NCBI GenBank assembly: GCA_049890035.1
Contig: JBMHCG010000055.1
Span: 1-20,734 of the forward strand
DNA length: 20,734 nt
Direction: 5' to 3'
DNA from: UBA11891 sp049890035
Lineage (GTDB): Bacteria > Bacteroidota > Bacteroidia > Flavobacteriales > Flavobacteriaceae
The notes beneath the pieces were generated by a model. It worked only from the letters and a program-made list of their open reading frames with translations, was not told where the DNA came from and searched no databases. This document shows positions 14,845-20,734 of this stretch, piece after piece; position 1 is the stretch's first letter; each line of letters begins with the position of its first letter. A program made the translations under genes and the position numbers.

Positions 14845-15357
14845 ATGAAAAAAATACTCGGAATTGCTATGATCGCCTCCGCTGTTGTATTCACAGCTTG
14901 TGGAGACTCTAATGCGGCTAAAAAGGTAGATGATAAAAAAGTTGAAACATCTGCCGCGGATGCTGCCGCTGCTGCTACAGAAGCACCCGTTATGACGTTT
15001 GACAAAGTAATGCACGATTTTGGTACGATTGCAGAAGGAGAACGTGTCCAGACCGTTTTTACTTTCACCAATACGGGGAAATCTGATTTGGTGATCGTTG
15101 ATGCTCGTGGAAGCTGTGGCTGTACAGTACCTAGTTATCCAAAGAATACACCGATTGCTCCTGGTGAAAAAGGTGAAATAACCGTGAGTTTTGACTCCAA
15201 CAACAAACCCAATATGCAGCAAAAAACGGTTACCATTTCTGCCAATACCGAAAGCGGTCGTGAAATGTTGCGTATCAAGGCTATGGTGAATCCTGATCCA
15301 GTCAAGCAAGCACAACGTGACGAACAAGCCAAAGCGAGACAACAAGCCAACAACTAA
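14845..15357 (+). CDS. DUF1573 lipoprotein
   Basis: A 170-residue predicted lipoprotein. The signal peptide MKKILGIAMIASAVVFTAC ends at a lipobox-like FTAC, giving a lipidated Cys19. An Ala/Lys/Asp-rich linker (about 20-48) leads to a DUF1573 domain (about 49-150) of immunoglobulin-like fold, with FDKVMHDFGTIAEGERVQTVFTFTN and the family motif GSCGCTVP. The C-terminus is a charged Gln/Lys/Ala-rich tail. DUF1573 proteins are abundant in Bacteroidota and are related to ASH/Ig-like domains; their function is not known. It is 9 bases upstream of yajC and probably cotranscribed. As I recall it, the order nusB-DUF1573-yajC is common in flavobacteria. Confidence 0.9.
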   Translation: MKKILGIAMIASAVVFTACGDSNAAKKVDDKKVETSAADAAAAATEAPVMTFDKVMHDFGTIAEGERVQTVFTFTNTGKSDLVIVDARGSCGCTVPSYPKNTPIAPGEKGEITVSFDSNNKPNMQQKTVTISANTESGREMLRIKAMVNPDPVKQAQRDEQAKARQQANN

Positions 15358-15366
15358 TACCAATAC

Positions 15367-15663
15367 ATGGAAGGATTTTCGGGTCAAGCTCCTTTTTTGC
15401 TGTTGATGCTGGTGGTATTTTTCTTTTTCATTATACTGCCACAACAACGCCGACAAAAAAAAGAGAAAAATTTTCTGAACAATCTAAAGAAAGGAGATCG
15501 TGTTATTACCAAAAGCGGTATGCATGGTAAGATTGCAGAAGTCAATGATAAAGATAATACCTGTGTTATTGAAACCTTGGCCGGGAAAATCAAAATGGAG
15601 CGTTCGGGAATATCATTAGATATGAGTGCCAAACTCAACCCACCTCCAGCTAAAAAGAAATAG
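15367..15663 (+). CDS. yajC: preprotein translocase subunit YajC
   Basis: A small inner-membrane protein associated with the SecDF complex in Sec protein export. The 98-residue protein has a single membrane span (about residues 9-25, PFLLLMLVVFFFFIILP) followed by the conserved QQRRQKKEKNFLNNLKKGDRVITKSGMHGKIAEV stretch typical of YajC, where the small beta-rich cytosolic domain begins. The tail is Lys/Pro-rich. Length fits the family. It begins 9 bases after the DUF1573 stop and is followed within 5 bases by a strong terminator hairpin. secDF is not in the window. Confidence 0.93.
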   Translation: MEGFSGQAPFLLLMLVVFFFFIILPQQRRQKKEKNFLNNLKKGDRVITKSGMHGKIAEVNDKDNTCVIETLAGKIKMERSGISLDMSAKLNPPPAKKK

Positions 15664-15667
15664 TATT

Positions 15668-15695
15668 AAATCCCGCTTTTGGCGGGATTTTTTTT
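15668..15695 (+). terminator. intrinsic terminator between yajC and pyrD
   Basis: TCCCGC (15671-15676) pairs with GCGGGA (15682-15687) around a 5-base loop. The stem is extended by AAA/TTT and followed by a run of eight T (15688-15695). It begins 5 bases after the yajC stop. The T-run ends only 8 bases before the pyrD ATG (15704), so it may also act as a pyrD leader or attenuator. Confidence 0.88.
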
Positions 15696-15703
15696 GTTTG
15701 CCT

Positions 15704-16726
15704 ATGTACCAAAGCCTTATTAAACCCTTACTCTTTCGTTTTGATCCCGAAAAGGTGCATCATTTCACCTTCTCTGCAATCAAGTTATTTTCAGCTATCC
15801 CAGGTGTATCTTCGATCTTGCGAGCCATCTATGTCGTGCATCATCCCCAATTGGAACGCGAAGTGTTTGGACTCAAATTTCCCAATCCCGTAGGACTGGC
15901 AGCCGGATTTGATAAAAACGCAGAACTGTACAAGCAATTATCCAACTTTGGTTTTGGGTTTATTGAAATTGGAACGCTCACGCCCAAAGGCCAGCCTGGA
16001 AATCCTAAAAAACGATTGTTTCGCTTACAGGAAGATCAGGCCATCATCAACCGAATGGGTTTTAACAATGATGGAGTAGATGCAGCCGTAAAAAGATTGA
16101 AAAAAAATAAAAACATACTGATTGGAGGAAATATTGGAAAAAATAAAGTGACTTCCAATGAAAAGGCTGTTGAAGACTACGTCTACTGTTTTCACGCTTT
16201 ATTTGATCATGTGGATTATTTTGTGGTTAATGTCAGTTCGCCCAACACACCCAATCTTAGGGCCCTTCAAGACAAAGAACCGCTTTCGCATTTGTTAGGT
16301 ACTTTAAAAAACCTTAACAATAAAAAAGTAATACCCAAACCGATCTTATTAAAAATCGCCCCCAACCTAACCGATGATCAGTTGTTGGATATCATTGACA
16401 TCGTTACAACTGTTAAAATTGATGGGGTTATCGCTACCAATACAACCCTTGATCGCAAAGGATTGCAGTCACTCCACAAAGAGGAAGCAGGCGGATTGAG
16501 TGGTAAGCCTTTAACTCATAGGAGCACTGCGGTGATCCGTTTTTTGGTTGAAAAAAGTAAAAACGCTTTTCCTGTTATTGGGGTGGGTGGCATTCATACC
16601 CCCCAAGATGCTCTAGAAAAATTAGAAGCGGGTGCTAGTTTGGTGCAGTTATATACTGGTTTTGTTTATGAAGGCCCGGGGGTAGTAAAGCGGATCAATC
16701 AATCTTTGATTGGCAAAAACTGGTAA
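15704..16726 (+). CDS. pyrD: dihydroorotate dehydrogenase (quinone), class 2
   Basis: Membrane-associated flavoenzyme that oxidises dihydroorotate to orotate with quinone as acceptor, the fourth step of pyrimidine synthesis. The 340-residue protein has the class-2 N-terminal helical quinone-tunnel segment (MYQSLIKPLLFRFDPEKVHHFT). The FMN barrel follows: VGLAAGFDKNAELY (63-76), the GTLTPKGQPGNPKKRLFRL block, NRMGFNNDG (116-124), NVSSPNTPNLR (176-186) with the catalytic serine of this class, KIAPNLTDDQ, ATNTT (244-248), GGLSGKPL (263-270) and the phosphate-binding IGVGGI/LYTGFVYEGP stretch. The start at 15704 matches the family; an in-frame extension to 15626 would run through yajC and the terminator and is rejected. 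No promoter fits in the 8 bases after the terminator, so expression probably depends on read-through or an upstream start. Confidence 0.95.
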   Translation: MYQSLIKPLLFRFDPEKVHHFTFSAIKLFSAIPGVSSILRAIYVVHHPQLEREVFGLKFPNPVGLAAGFDKNAELYKQLSNFGFGFIEIGTLTPKGQPGNPKKRLFRLQEDQAIINRMGFNNDGVDAAVKRLKKNKNILIGGNIGKNKVTSNEKAVEDYVYCFHALFDHVDYFVVNVSSPNTPNLRALQDKEPLSHLLGTLKNLNNKKVIPKPILLKIAPNLTDDQLLDIIDIVTTVKIDGVIATNTTLDRKGLQSLHKEEAGGLSGKPLTHRSTAVIRFLVEKSKNAFPVIGVGGIHTPQDALEKLEAGASLVQLYTGFVYEGPGVVKRINQSLIGKNW

Positions 16727-16741
16727 AATAGGTCTTGGCAT

Positions 16742-16749
16742 TATCTTTG
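16742..16749 (+). promoter_or_regulatory. -7 box of the LVIVD lipoprotein gene
   Basis: TATCTTTG is a perfect TAnnTTTG, about 25 bases before the ATG at 16775. A CTG (16720-16722) sits 19 bases upstream as a weak -33 element. It lies just after the pyrD stop. Confidence 0.55.
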
Positions 16750-16774
16750 TTTTGTATACACAAACTATTGCCAA

Positions 16775-18133
16775 ATGAAATTCTCCCTACAACCCTTTGC
16801 TCTGATTGGCTTTTCTTTTTTTCTTTTTTCTTGTACCATCACTTGGGGAGACGATCCCAAGGAAGACGAAGATTGTAAAAAGACCTGCGATAACGGCGTC
16901 AATTACTACAATTCGTTTTCCGTCGAAACCATTTCCCTCGAAGAATTGCAGGCACAAATTAGGGTGGAAACGGCTAGACCTTATGAGGAAACGGGCAAAC
17001 TTTATTTTTATAACAATACCCTTTTTGTCAATGAGTCGGATTCTGGGGTGCATGTGCTGGATGTAACCGACCCCAGTGCCATTGAAAAAAGTAAATTTCT
17101 CCAGTTGCCTGGCAATATAGATATTGCTATACAGGACAATACCATGTATGCAGATTTGTATTCCGCAATGGTACAATTGGATATTTCTGGCTTAGACAAT
17201 AATCAAGTGATCGTAAATGAAGTCAAAACAGCTGTTTTTGATTATGATCCTTACCTAATTGCCTGGGAACTAATCGAGGCATACGAGGTCGATAATGACT
17301 ATTATTCTCGTTTGGAATACGAAGAATTGAACAATATCAAAGGACTGGGAGAAACCGTTTTTATTTCAGGTCTCACATATAACGGAGTAAAGTGTGATTG
17401 CAATTACATTTTATACAATGATATCGCTTTTGCTGAATCCAGTATGGACACCTCGGTAGCCAATCCAAAAACAGCTGCAGTAGGGCAGGGGGGGTCTTTG
17501 GCCCGTTTTACTGTAATTGACAACTACTTATATGGGTTGACGCAACAAGCCATTAAAATTTTCCGCATCAATGAAAGCGGTAGTTTATCAAATTGGAGTA
17601 GTGTAGGCGTCACCTGGGGAATAGAAACCTTATATCGCTTGGATGACTATTTGTTTATTGGTTCTACTTCTGGAATGTTTATTTATGATATAACAGATTC
17701 TGGCAATCCAAGATTTATTTCAGAATATGAACATTTTAATGCTTGTGACCCTGTTGTGGCAGAAGGTGATTTTGCCTATGTAACCCTTCGCAGTACCAAT
17801 GAATGGTGTGCCAACAATGTCAATCAATTGCAAATAGTGGACATCAGTAATGTTTTTGAACCCACACAAGTGGGGGTATACAATATGTTCGCACCCTATG
17901 GTTTGGCTGTAAGAGGGGATCGGGTATGGGTTTGTGATTCGTCTTCTGGAATTAAAATCATGGATGTAAGTGATAAAAACAAACCTAGGGTCGTTCAGTT
18001 TATCGAAGATTACGATGCACGTGATATCATCCTTCGTGGCAATACGGCCTATGTGGTTACCACTACAGGGATTGTTGTTTATGACATAACCAATTTTGAT
18101 GAACCCATAGAAATTGGGGTACAGCAATTATAA
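16775..18133 (+). CDS. LVIVD-repeat beta-propeller lipoprotein
   Basis: A 452-residue predicted lipoprotein of unknown function. The signal peptide ends at lipobox LFSC (Cys20). The mature N-terminus is very acidic (GDDPKEDEDCKK), which in Bacteroidota can act as a surface-export signal for lipoproteins, so surface display is plausible but inferred. The rest consists of repeats resembling the LVIVD family, visible as GVHVLDVTDPS, GMFIYDITDSGNPRFIS, QLQIVDISNVFEPTQVG, GIKIMDVSDKNKPRVVQ and GIVVYDITNFDEPIEIG, each following a short 'y v a' strand pattern. This suggests a propeller of about six or seven blades. Cysteines at CDCN and in ACD/WCA/VCD could form disulfides. No catalytic motif is seen. 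A DUF1905-type gene follows 4 bases later. Confidence 0.85.
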   Translation: MKFSLQPFALIGFSFFLFSCTITWGDDPKEDEDCKKTCDNGVNYYNSFSVETISLEELQAQIRVETARPYEETGKLYFYNNTLFVNESDSGVHVLDVTDPSAIEKSKFLQLPGNIDIAIQDNTMYADLYSAMVQLDISGLDNNQVIVNEVKTAVFDYDPYLIAWELIEAYEVDNDYYSRLEYEELNNIKGLGETVFISGLTYNGVKCDCNYILYNDIAFAESSMDTSVANPKTAAVGQGGSLARFTVIDNYLYGLTQQAIKIFRINESGSLSNWSSVGVTWGIETLYRLDDYLFIGSTSGMFIYDITDSGNPRFISEYEHFNACDPVVAEGDFAYVTLRSTNEWCANNVNQLQIVDISNVFEPTQVGVYNMFAPYGLAVRGDRVWVCDSSSGIKIMDVSDKNKPRVVQFIEDYDARDIILRGNTAYVVTTTGIVVYDITNFDEPIEIGVQQL

Positions 18134-18137
18134 TGTG

Positions 18138-18599
18138 ATGGCATTTTTATTTGAGGACACACAAATATTGCAGCAGTTAGAAGCACGGCGTGGAGGCTAT
18201 TGTTACGCTGTCATTCCAGCTGTTGAAGTCATGACTTGGACAAAGGCAAAAAAAACCAGACTGATTTGCAAGTTGGCGGATACCCTTGATTTTCAATGTG
18301 GTTTGAACCCGCTTGGGAATGGAGATTTTTTTATCATCATTTCCCAAAAAAATGTGACCAAAGCTGGACTGGTATTGGGACGAGCTTTCACATTTTCAGT
18401 ACGTGAAGATCCAAATCCTTTGGGGGTGGCCCTACCCGAGTCGTTACAGGTTTTATTGGATCAAGACCATCGACTTTCAAAAAAATATGAATCCCTTACT
18501 GATGGAAAAAAGCGCGCTATTATACATCAAATAAATCGAATCAAAAATATGGATTTACAAATCCAGCGGGCTCAAGAACTATTAGTTAGGCAGGGATAA
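18138..18599 (+). CDS. DUF1905 / YdeI-OmpD-associated-like protein
   Basis: A 153-residue cytosolic protein. The N-terminal ~100 residues (YCYAVIPAVEVMTWTKAKKTRLICKL, NGDFFIIISQKNVTKAGLVLG and FSVREDPNPLGVALPESLQVLL) follow the pattern of the DUF1905 beta-barrel. The C-terminal ~45 residues (FEYD-like KKYESLTDGKKRAIIHQINRIKNMDLQIQRAQELL) resemble the helical 'YdeI/OmpD-associated' domain. The function of this family is poorly known; YdeI has been linked to antimicrobial-peptide resistance in enterics, which should not be transferred here. I place the start at the ATG at 18138, 4 bases after the lipoprotein stop, rather than at an in-frame start at 18114 inside that gene. The two genes are probably cotranscribed. 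Confidence 0.72.
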   Translation: MAFLFEDTQILQQLEARRGGYCYAVIPAVEVMTWTKAKKTRLICKLADTLDFQCGLNPLGNGDFFIIISQKNVTKAGLVLGRAFTFSVREDPNPLGVALPESLQVLLDQDHRLSKKYESLTDGKKRAIIHQINRIKNMDLQIQRAQELLVRQG

Positions 18600-18651
18600 A
18601 CAGGTTTGTACACCGAAAGAATAGTTGAATACAACCTAAACTCGGGTTGCA

Positions 18652-19731
18652 TTAATCAAAATAACTGAATGACTCCCCTGCTGTAATAGTTTGTAGACTT
18701 TCATAAATCAATCGGATCACATTTTCTACATCCTCCTTATGTACCATTTCCACAGTCGTGTGCATGTAGCGCAAGGGGAGTGAAATCAAGGCAGAGGCAA
18801 CCCCGCCATTGCTGTAGGCAAATGCATCGGTGTCGGTACCCGTAAATCGAGAAGAGGCCAGGCGCTGAAAAGGAATTTCTTTGGCTTCGGCCGTTTCCAA
18901 AATGCGTTCTCGGAGTTTGTTGTGAACTGCTGGTGCATAGGAGATTACTGGGCCTTTTCCGATTTCGGTGTGTCCCTCCTCCTTTTTATTGATCATGGGG
19001 GTGGTGGTATCGTGACAGACATCGGTAACAATAGCCACATTGGGTTTGATAGTTTGTGTGATCATTTCAGCACCACGAAGCCCCACTTCTTCTTGGACTG
19101 AATTGGTGATATACAATCCAAAGGGAAGTTGGATATTGTTTTCTTTGAGCAAACGCGCCACCTGGGCGATCATAAATCCACCGGCTCTATTGTCTATGGC
19201 CCGACATACAAACTTATTATCGTTCAAAATATGAAAGGTGTCGGGATAAGTAATAACGCAACCCACATGAACCCCCATTTTCTCAACTTCTTCCTTGTTA
19301 TTGGCACCGATATCTATAAAGATGTTGTCTAATTTAGGTACTTCTTCTTTTCCGGTTTTGCGTGTATGGATAGCAGGCCAACCAAATACCCCTTTGATGA
19401 TGCCATTTTTAGTATGGATATTCACAGTTTTTGAGGGGGCGATTTGATGATCACTCCCTCCGTTGCGAATCACATAGATCAATCCATTTTCAGTTATATA
19501 ATTGACATACCATGAAATTTCATCTGAGTGCCCTTCAATGACGACTTTGTATTTTGATTCGGGATTGATCACCCCAACAGCTGTGCCATAAACATCAGTA
19601 ATAAAAGTATCTACGTATGGCTTAAGGTAATCCATCCAAATTTTCTGCCCATTCGATTCATAGCCGGTAGGTGCTGCATTGTTGAGATAGGTTTCAAAAA
19701 ATGTAAGTGCTTTATCATCTAGAATATTCAT
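18652..19731 (-). CDS. M42-family metallopeptidase (glutamyl aminopeptidase/endoglucanase-type annotation)
   Basis: A cytosolic dinuclear-metal aminopeptidase of the M42 (TET-like) family, which trims peptides and usually forms large tetrahedral dodecamers. In 359 residues it carries all expected ligands and catalytic residues: EGHSDEISW (His68, Asp70), CRAIDNRAGG (Asp180, bridging), SVQEEVGLRGA (Glu214 general base, Glu215), VTDVCHD (Asp237) and RYMHTTVEMVHKED (His324). The HTTVE motif and TDTDAFAYSNGG are diagnostic. I start at the ATG at 19731; the alternative at 19758 overlaps the promoter -7 box at 19756-19763. It is divergent from the DUF4294 gene and convergent with the DUF1905 gene. 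No unusual substitution is evident. Confidence 0.94.
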   Translation of the reverse strand: MNILDDKALTFFETYLNNAAPTGYESNGQKIWMDYLKPYVDTFITDVYGTAVGVINPESKYKVVIEGHSDEISWYVNYITENGLIYVIRNGGSDHQIAPSKTVNIHTKNGIIKGVFGWPAIHTRKTGKEEVPKLDNIFIDIGANNKEEVEKMGVHVGCVITYPDTFHILNDNKFVCRAIDNRAGGFMIAQVARLLKENNIQLPFGLYITNSVQEEVGLRGAEMITQTIKPNVAIVTDVCHDTTTPMINKKEEGHTEIGKGPVISYAPAVHNKLRERILETAEAKEIPFQRLASSRFTGTDTDAFAYSNGGVASALISLPLRYMHTTVEMVHKEDVENVIRLIYESLQTITAGESFSYFD

Positions 19732-19755
19732 GCAATCCGTGTTTTGTAGTGCAGC

Positions 19756-19763
19756 CAAAAGTA
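19756..19763 (-). promoter_or_regulatory. -7 box of the M42 peptidase gene
   Basis: The minus strand reads TACTTTTG, a perfect TAnnTTTG, about 25 bases before the start at 19731. A -33 TTG at ideal spacing is not clear; GTG sits 19 bases upstream. The box supports the shorter start. Confidence 0.5.
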
Positions 19764-19819
19764 AGAATATTCAAACAATACCCACGCTCTAAAATTCATA
19801 ATTTGTACTTTTACACCCA

Positions 19820-20506
19820 ATGAAAAAGGCCCTTATCTTTTGTTTACTTTGCATGTGTCAGTGGGCTTGGTCCCAATCCATCGAACTCGAAGGGGATCTC
19901 TTATTGGTTGCGGGTGACTCCATTCCACGCGCTTCTGTCCAACTGGATGAAGTCATCGTTTTTCCACCCCTTTCTTTTTCTTCCTACGATGGAGCCAAAG
20001 CGTATGCCATTTTGCGTGCTCGAACATTTAAAGTGTATCCATATGCAAAATTAGCTGCCGACCGTTTGGAAGTTCTGAATGAGCGGTTGACGGTTTTTAA
20101 AAAAAAACGGTACCGCAAAAAATACCTCAAACGCTTGGAAACTTTTGTGTACGACGAATTTGAAGCCGAATTAAAAAAGCTGTCACGTTTCCAAGGGCGC
20201 ATATTGATTAAACTGGTTCATCGTCAAACGGGCTTTACCACACATGAATTGGTTAAAGAGCTTCGAAACGGCTGGCGTGCTTTTGTCTATCAAACAACCG
20301 CTTCACTTTTCAAGTTGACCCTCAAACAAGAATACGACCCGCTTACCAACAAAGAAGACTATCTTATTGAAGATATTTTACAACGTGCTTTTGCTGATGG
20401 TTTATTGGAACCCCAAGAGACGGCCCTGGATTATTCGTTGGATTCGCTGTACACTTTGTGGAAGGATGATGCCCCCAAACGATTTTATCTCAAACCAGCG
20501 CAATAA
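19820..20506 (+). CDS. DUF4294 exported protein
   Basis: A 228-residue protein with a cleavable signal peptide (MKKALIFCLLCMCQWAWSQS, cleavage after about residue 18 or 19) and the DUF4294 pattern of Bacteroidota: VQLDEVIVFPPLSFSSYDGAKAYAILRARTFKVYPYAKLAADRLEVLNERL, then a very basic helix KKKRYRKKYLKRLETFV, and the FQGRILIKLVHRQTGFTTHELVKELRNGWRAFVYQTTASLF block. It is probably periplasmic or envelope-associated; its function is not known. The gene starts about 90 bases from the divergent M42 peptidase. A weak TACTTTTA motif just upstream (about 19807-19814) could belong to its promoter. The next region carries rRNA-type promoters, so this gene probably stands alone. Confidence 0.88.
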   Translation: MKKALIFCLLCMCQWAWSQSIELEGDLLLVAGDSIPRASVQLDEVIVFPPLSFSSYDGAKAYAILRARTFKVYPYAKLAADRLEVLNERLTVFKKKRYRKKYLKRLETFVYDEFEAELKKLSRFQGRILIKLVHRQTGFTTHELVKELRNGWRAFVYQTTASLFKLTLKQEYDPLTNKEDYLIEDILQRAFADGLLEPQETALDYSLDSLYTLWKDDAPKRFYLKPAQ

Positions 20507-20509
20507 TTT

Positions 20510-20540
20510 TTGGTGGAAAGCGTTGACTTTCTTATCTTTA
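20510..20540 (+). promoter_or_regulatory. candidate upstream promoter P1 of a stable-RNA operon
   Basis: TTG (20510-20512) and TATCTTTA (20533-20540) are 20 bases apart. The -7 box matches TAnnTTTG except for its last base. It lies about 75 bases upstream of the stronger promoter, as in tandem rRNA promoters. Confidence 0.35.
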
Positions 20541-20584
20541 AAATTCGCTCTAAAAATATTTTCAATTTAATTGGCAAAAGAGTT

Positions 20585-20614
20585 TTGGAAGTAAAAAAAA
20601 GGGTTTTATATTTG
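20585..20614 (+). promoter_or_regulatory. strong promoter P2, probably of an rRNA operon
   Basis: TTG (20585-20587, in TTTTGG) and TATATTTG (20607-20614) are 19 bases apart, a perfect consensus promoter. An A-run lies in the spacer and GCACCCG follows the -7 box. No coding sequence follows within the window, and the downstream sequence looks like a structured leader. Confidence 0.7.
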
Positions 20615-20620
20615 CACCCG

Positions 20621-20734
20621 TTTCCGGAGAGAACGATAGATTGAAGGGAGCGAAAAGAACAAAACAAGTTCATTGAGATATTGAGAATGACAGCGCGTAT
20701 CGAGAGATACAAAGCGAAGCAAAACCATTTTGAG
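20621..20734 (+). ncRNA. probable 5' leader of an rRNA operon (runs off the right edge)
   Basis: Non-coding, purine-rich sequence downstream of promoter P2. It contains GTTCATTGAGATATTG (20668-20683), which resembles the boxA-like GTTCTTTGACATATTG element seen ahead of 16S genes in Bacteroidota and bound by NusB/S10. It also has a hairpin GTATC-GAGA-GATAC (20697-20710) with a GNRA-type loop. The 16S gene itself is not within the window, so this rests on leader pattern and promoter strength only. Confidence 0.45.

Noticed and set aside
14839..15456. Antisense open frame of about 205 codons opposite the DUF1573 and yajC genes
   Set aside because: It is opposite well-supported genes, with low-complexity His/Gln and Cys/Ser content typical of a shadow frame.
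15626..15703. Extended pyrD start overlapping yajC
   Set aside because: It would translate through the yajC end and the terminator hairpin. The class-2 PyrD N-terminus begins at 15704.
18632..18649. CAACC/GGTTG stem-loop between convergent DUF1905 and M42 genes
   Set aside because: Only 5 bp with an 8-base loop and no T-run on either strand, so it is not a convincing terminator.
19732..19758. Upstream start of the M42 peptidase
   Set aside because: It overlaps the -7 promoter box. The family N-terminus fits the ATG at 19731.
1..20734. Mobile element, CRISPR array, toxin-antitoxin or defence system
   Set aside because: No transposase, integrase, regular direct-repeat array or known defence domain was seen on either strand. 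Gene content and promoters are uniform across the window.

Overview
The window looks like a core chromosomal segment of a member of the Flavobacteriaceae (phylum Bacteroidota). The evidence is the repeated Bacteroidota-type promoter motif (TTG about 19 bp before TAnnTTTG) in front of several genes, very short leaders with little Shine-Dalgarno signal, and lineage-typical gene types: a DUF3276/PUR protein, DUF4294, a long NusB, a RecQ lacking zinc ligands, and a TatC with an enlarged first periplasmic loop. I see no prophage, insertion sequence, CRISPR array, integron or tRNA. This is ordinary housekeeping DNA with a few unusual genes, not an obvious mobile or defence island.

Layout. Bases 1-166 hold the 3' end of an Asp/Glu-racemase-family gene. 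Bases 261-5059 (minus strand) are a tight five-gene envelope and amino-sugar operon, read kdsD > tatC > lptB > GNAT > glmS. The gaps are a 4-base overlap, 1, 14 and 3 bases. The GNAT resembles eukaryotic GNA1 (glucosamine-6-phosphate N-acetyltransferase) and directly precedes glmS, which makes its presumed substrate. recQ is divergent from kdsD. It is followed by a cyclophilin-FKBP fusion (7409-8341), which meets tail-to-tail a minus-strand pair: a secreted M14 carboxypeptidase-family protein and a cytosolic thioredoxin-fold protein.

Bases 11554-13739 (minus) hold a PUR-type nucleic-acid-binding protein and an ABC exporter half with a degenerate Walker B. Divergent from these, nusB is followed by a DUF1573 lipoprotein, yajC and pyrD. 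A strong terminator hairpin lies immediately before the pyrD start codon. Next come an LVIVD-repeat lipoprotein and a DUF1905/YdeI-like protein, then a convergent M42 aminopeptidase that is divergent from a DUF4294 exported protein. The right edge carries tandem promoters and a structured leader with a boxA-like element, probably the start of an rRNA operon whose 16S gene lies beyond the window.

Themes. The left half serves outer-membrane and precursor synthesis: Kdo precursor (KdsD), LPS export (LptB), Tat secretion (TatC) and the amino-sugar supply (GlmS plus the GNA1-like enzyme). The right half is RNA and translation support (NusB, PUR protein, rrn leader), Sec accessory function (YajC), pyrimidine synthesis (PyrD) and peptidases. 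The best candidate for something under-described is the GNA1-like gene coupled to glmS.
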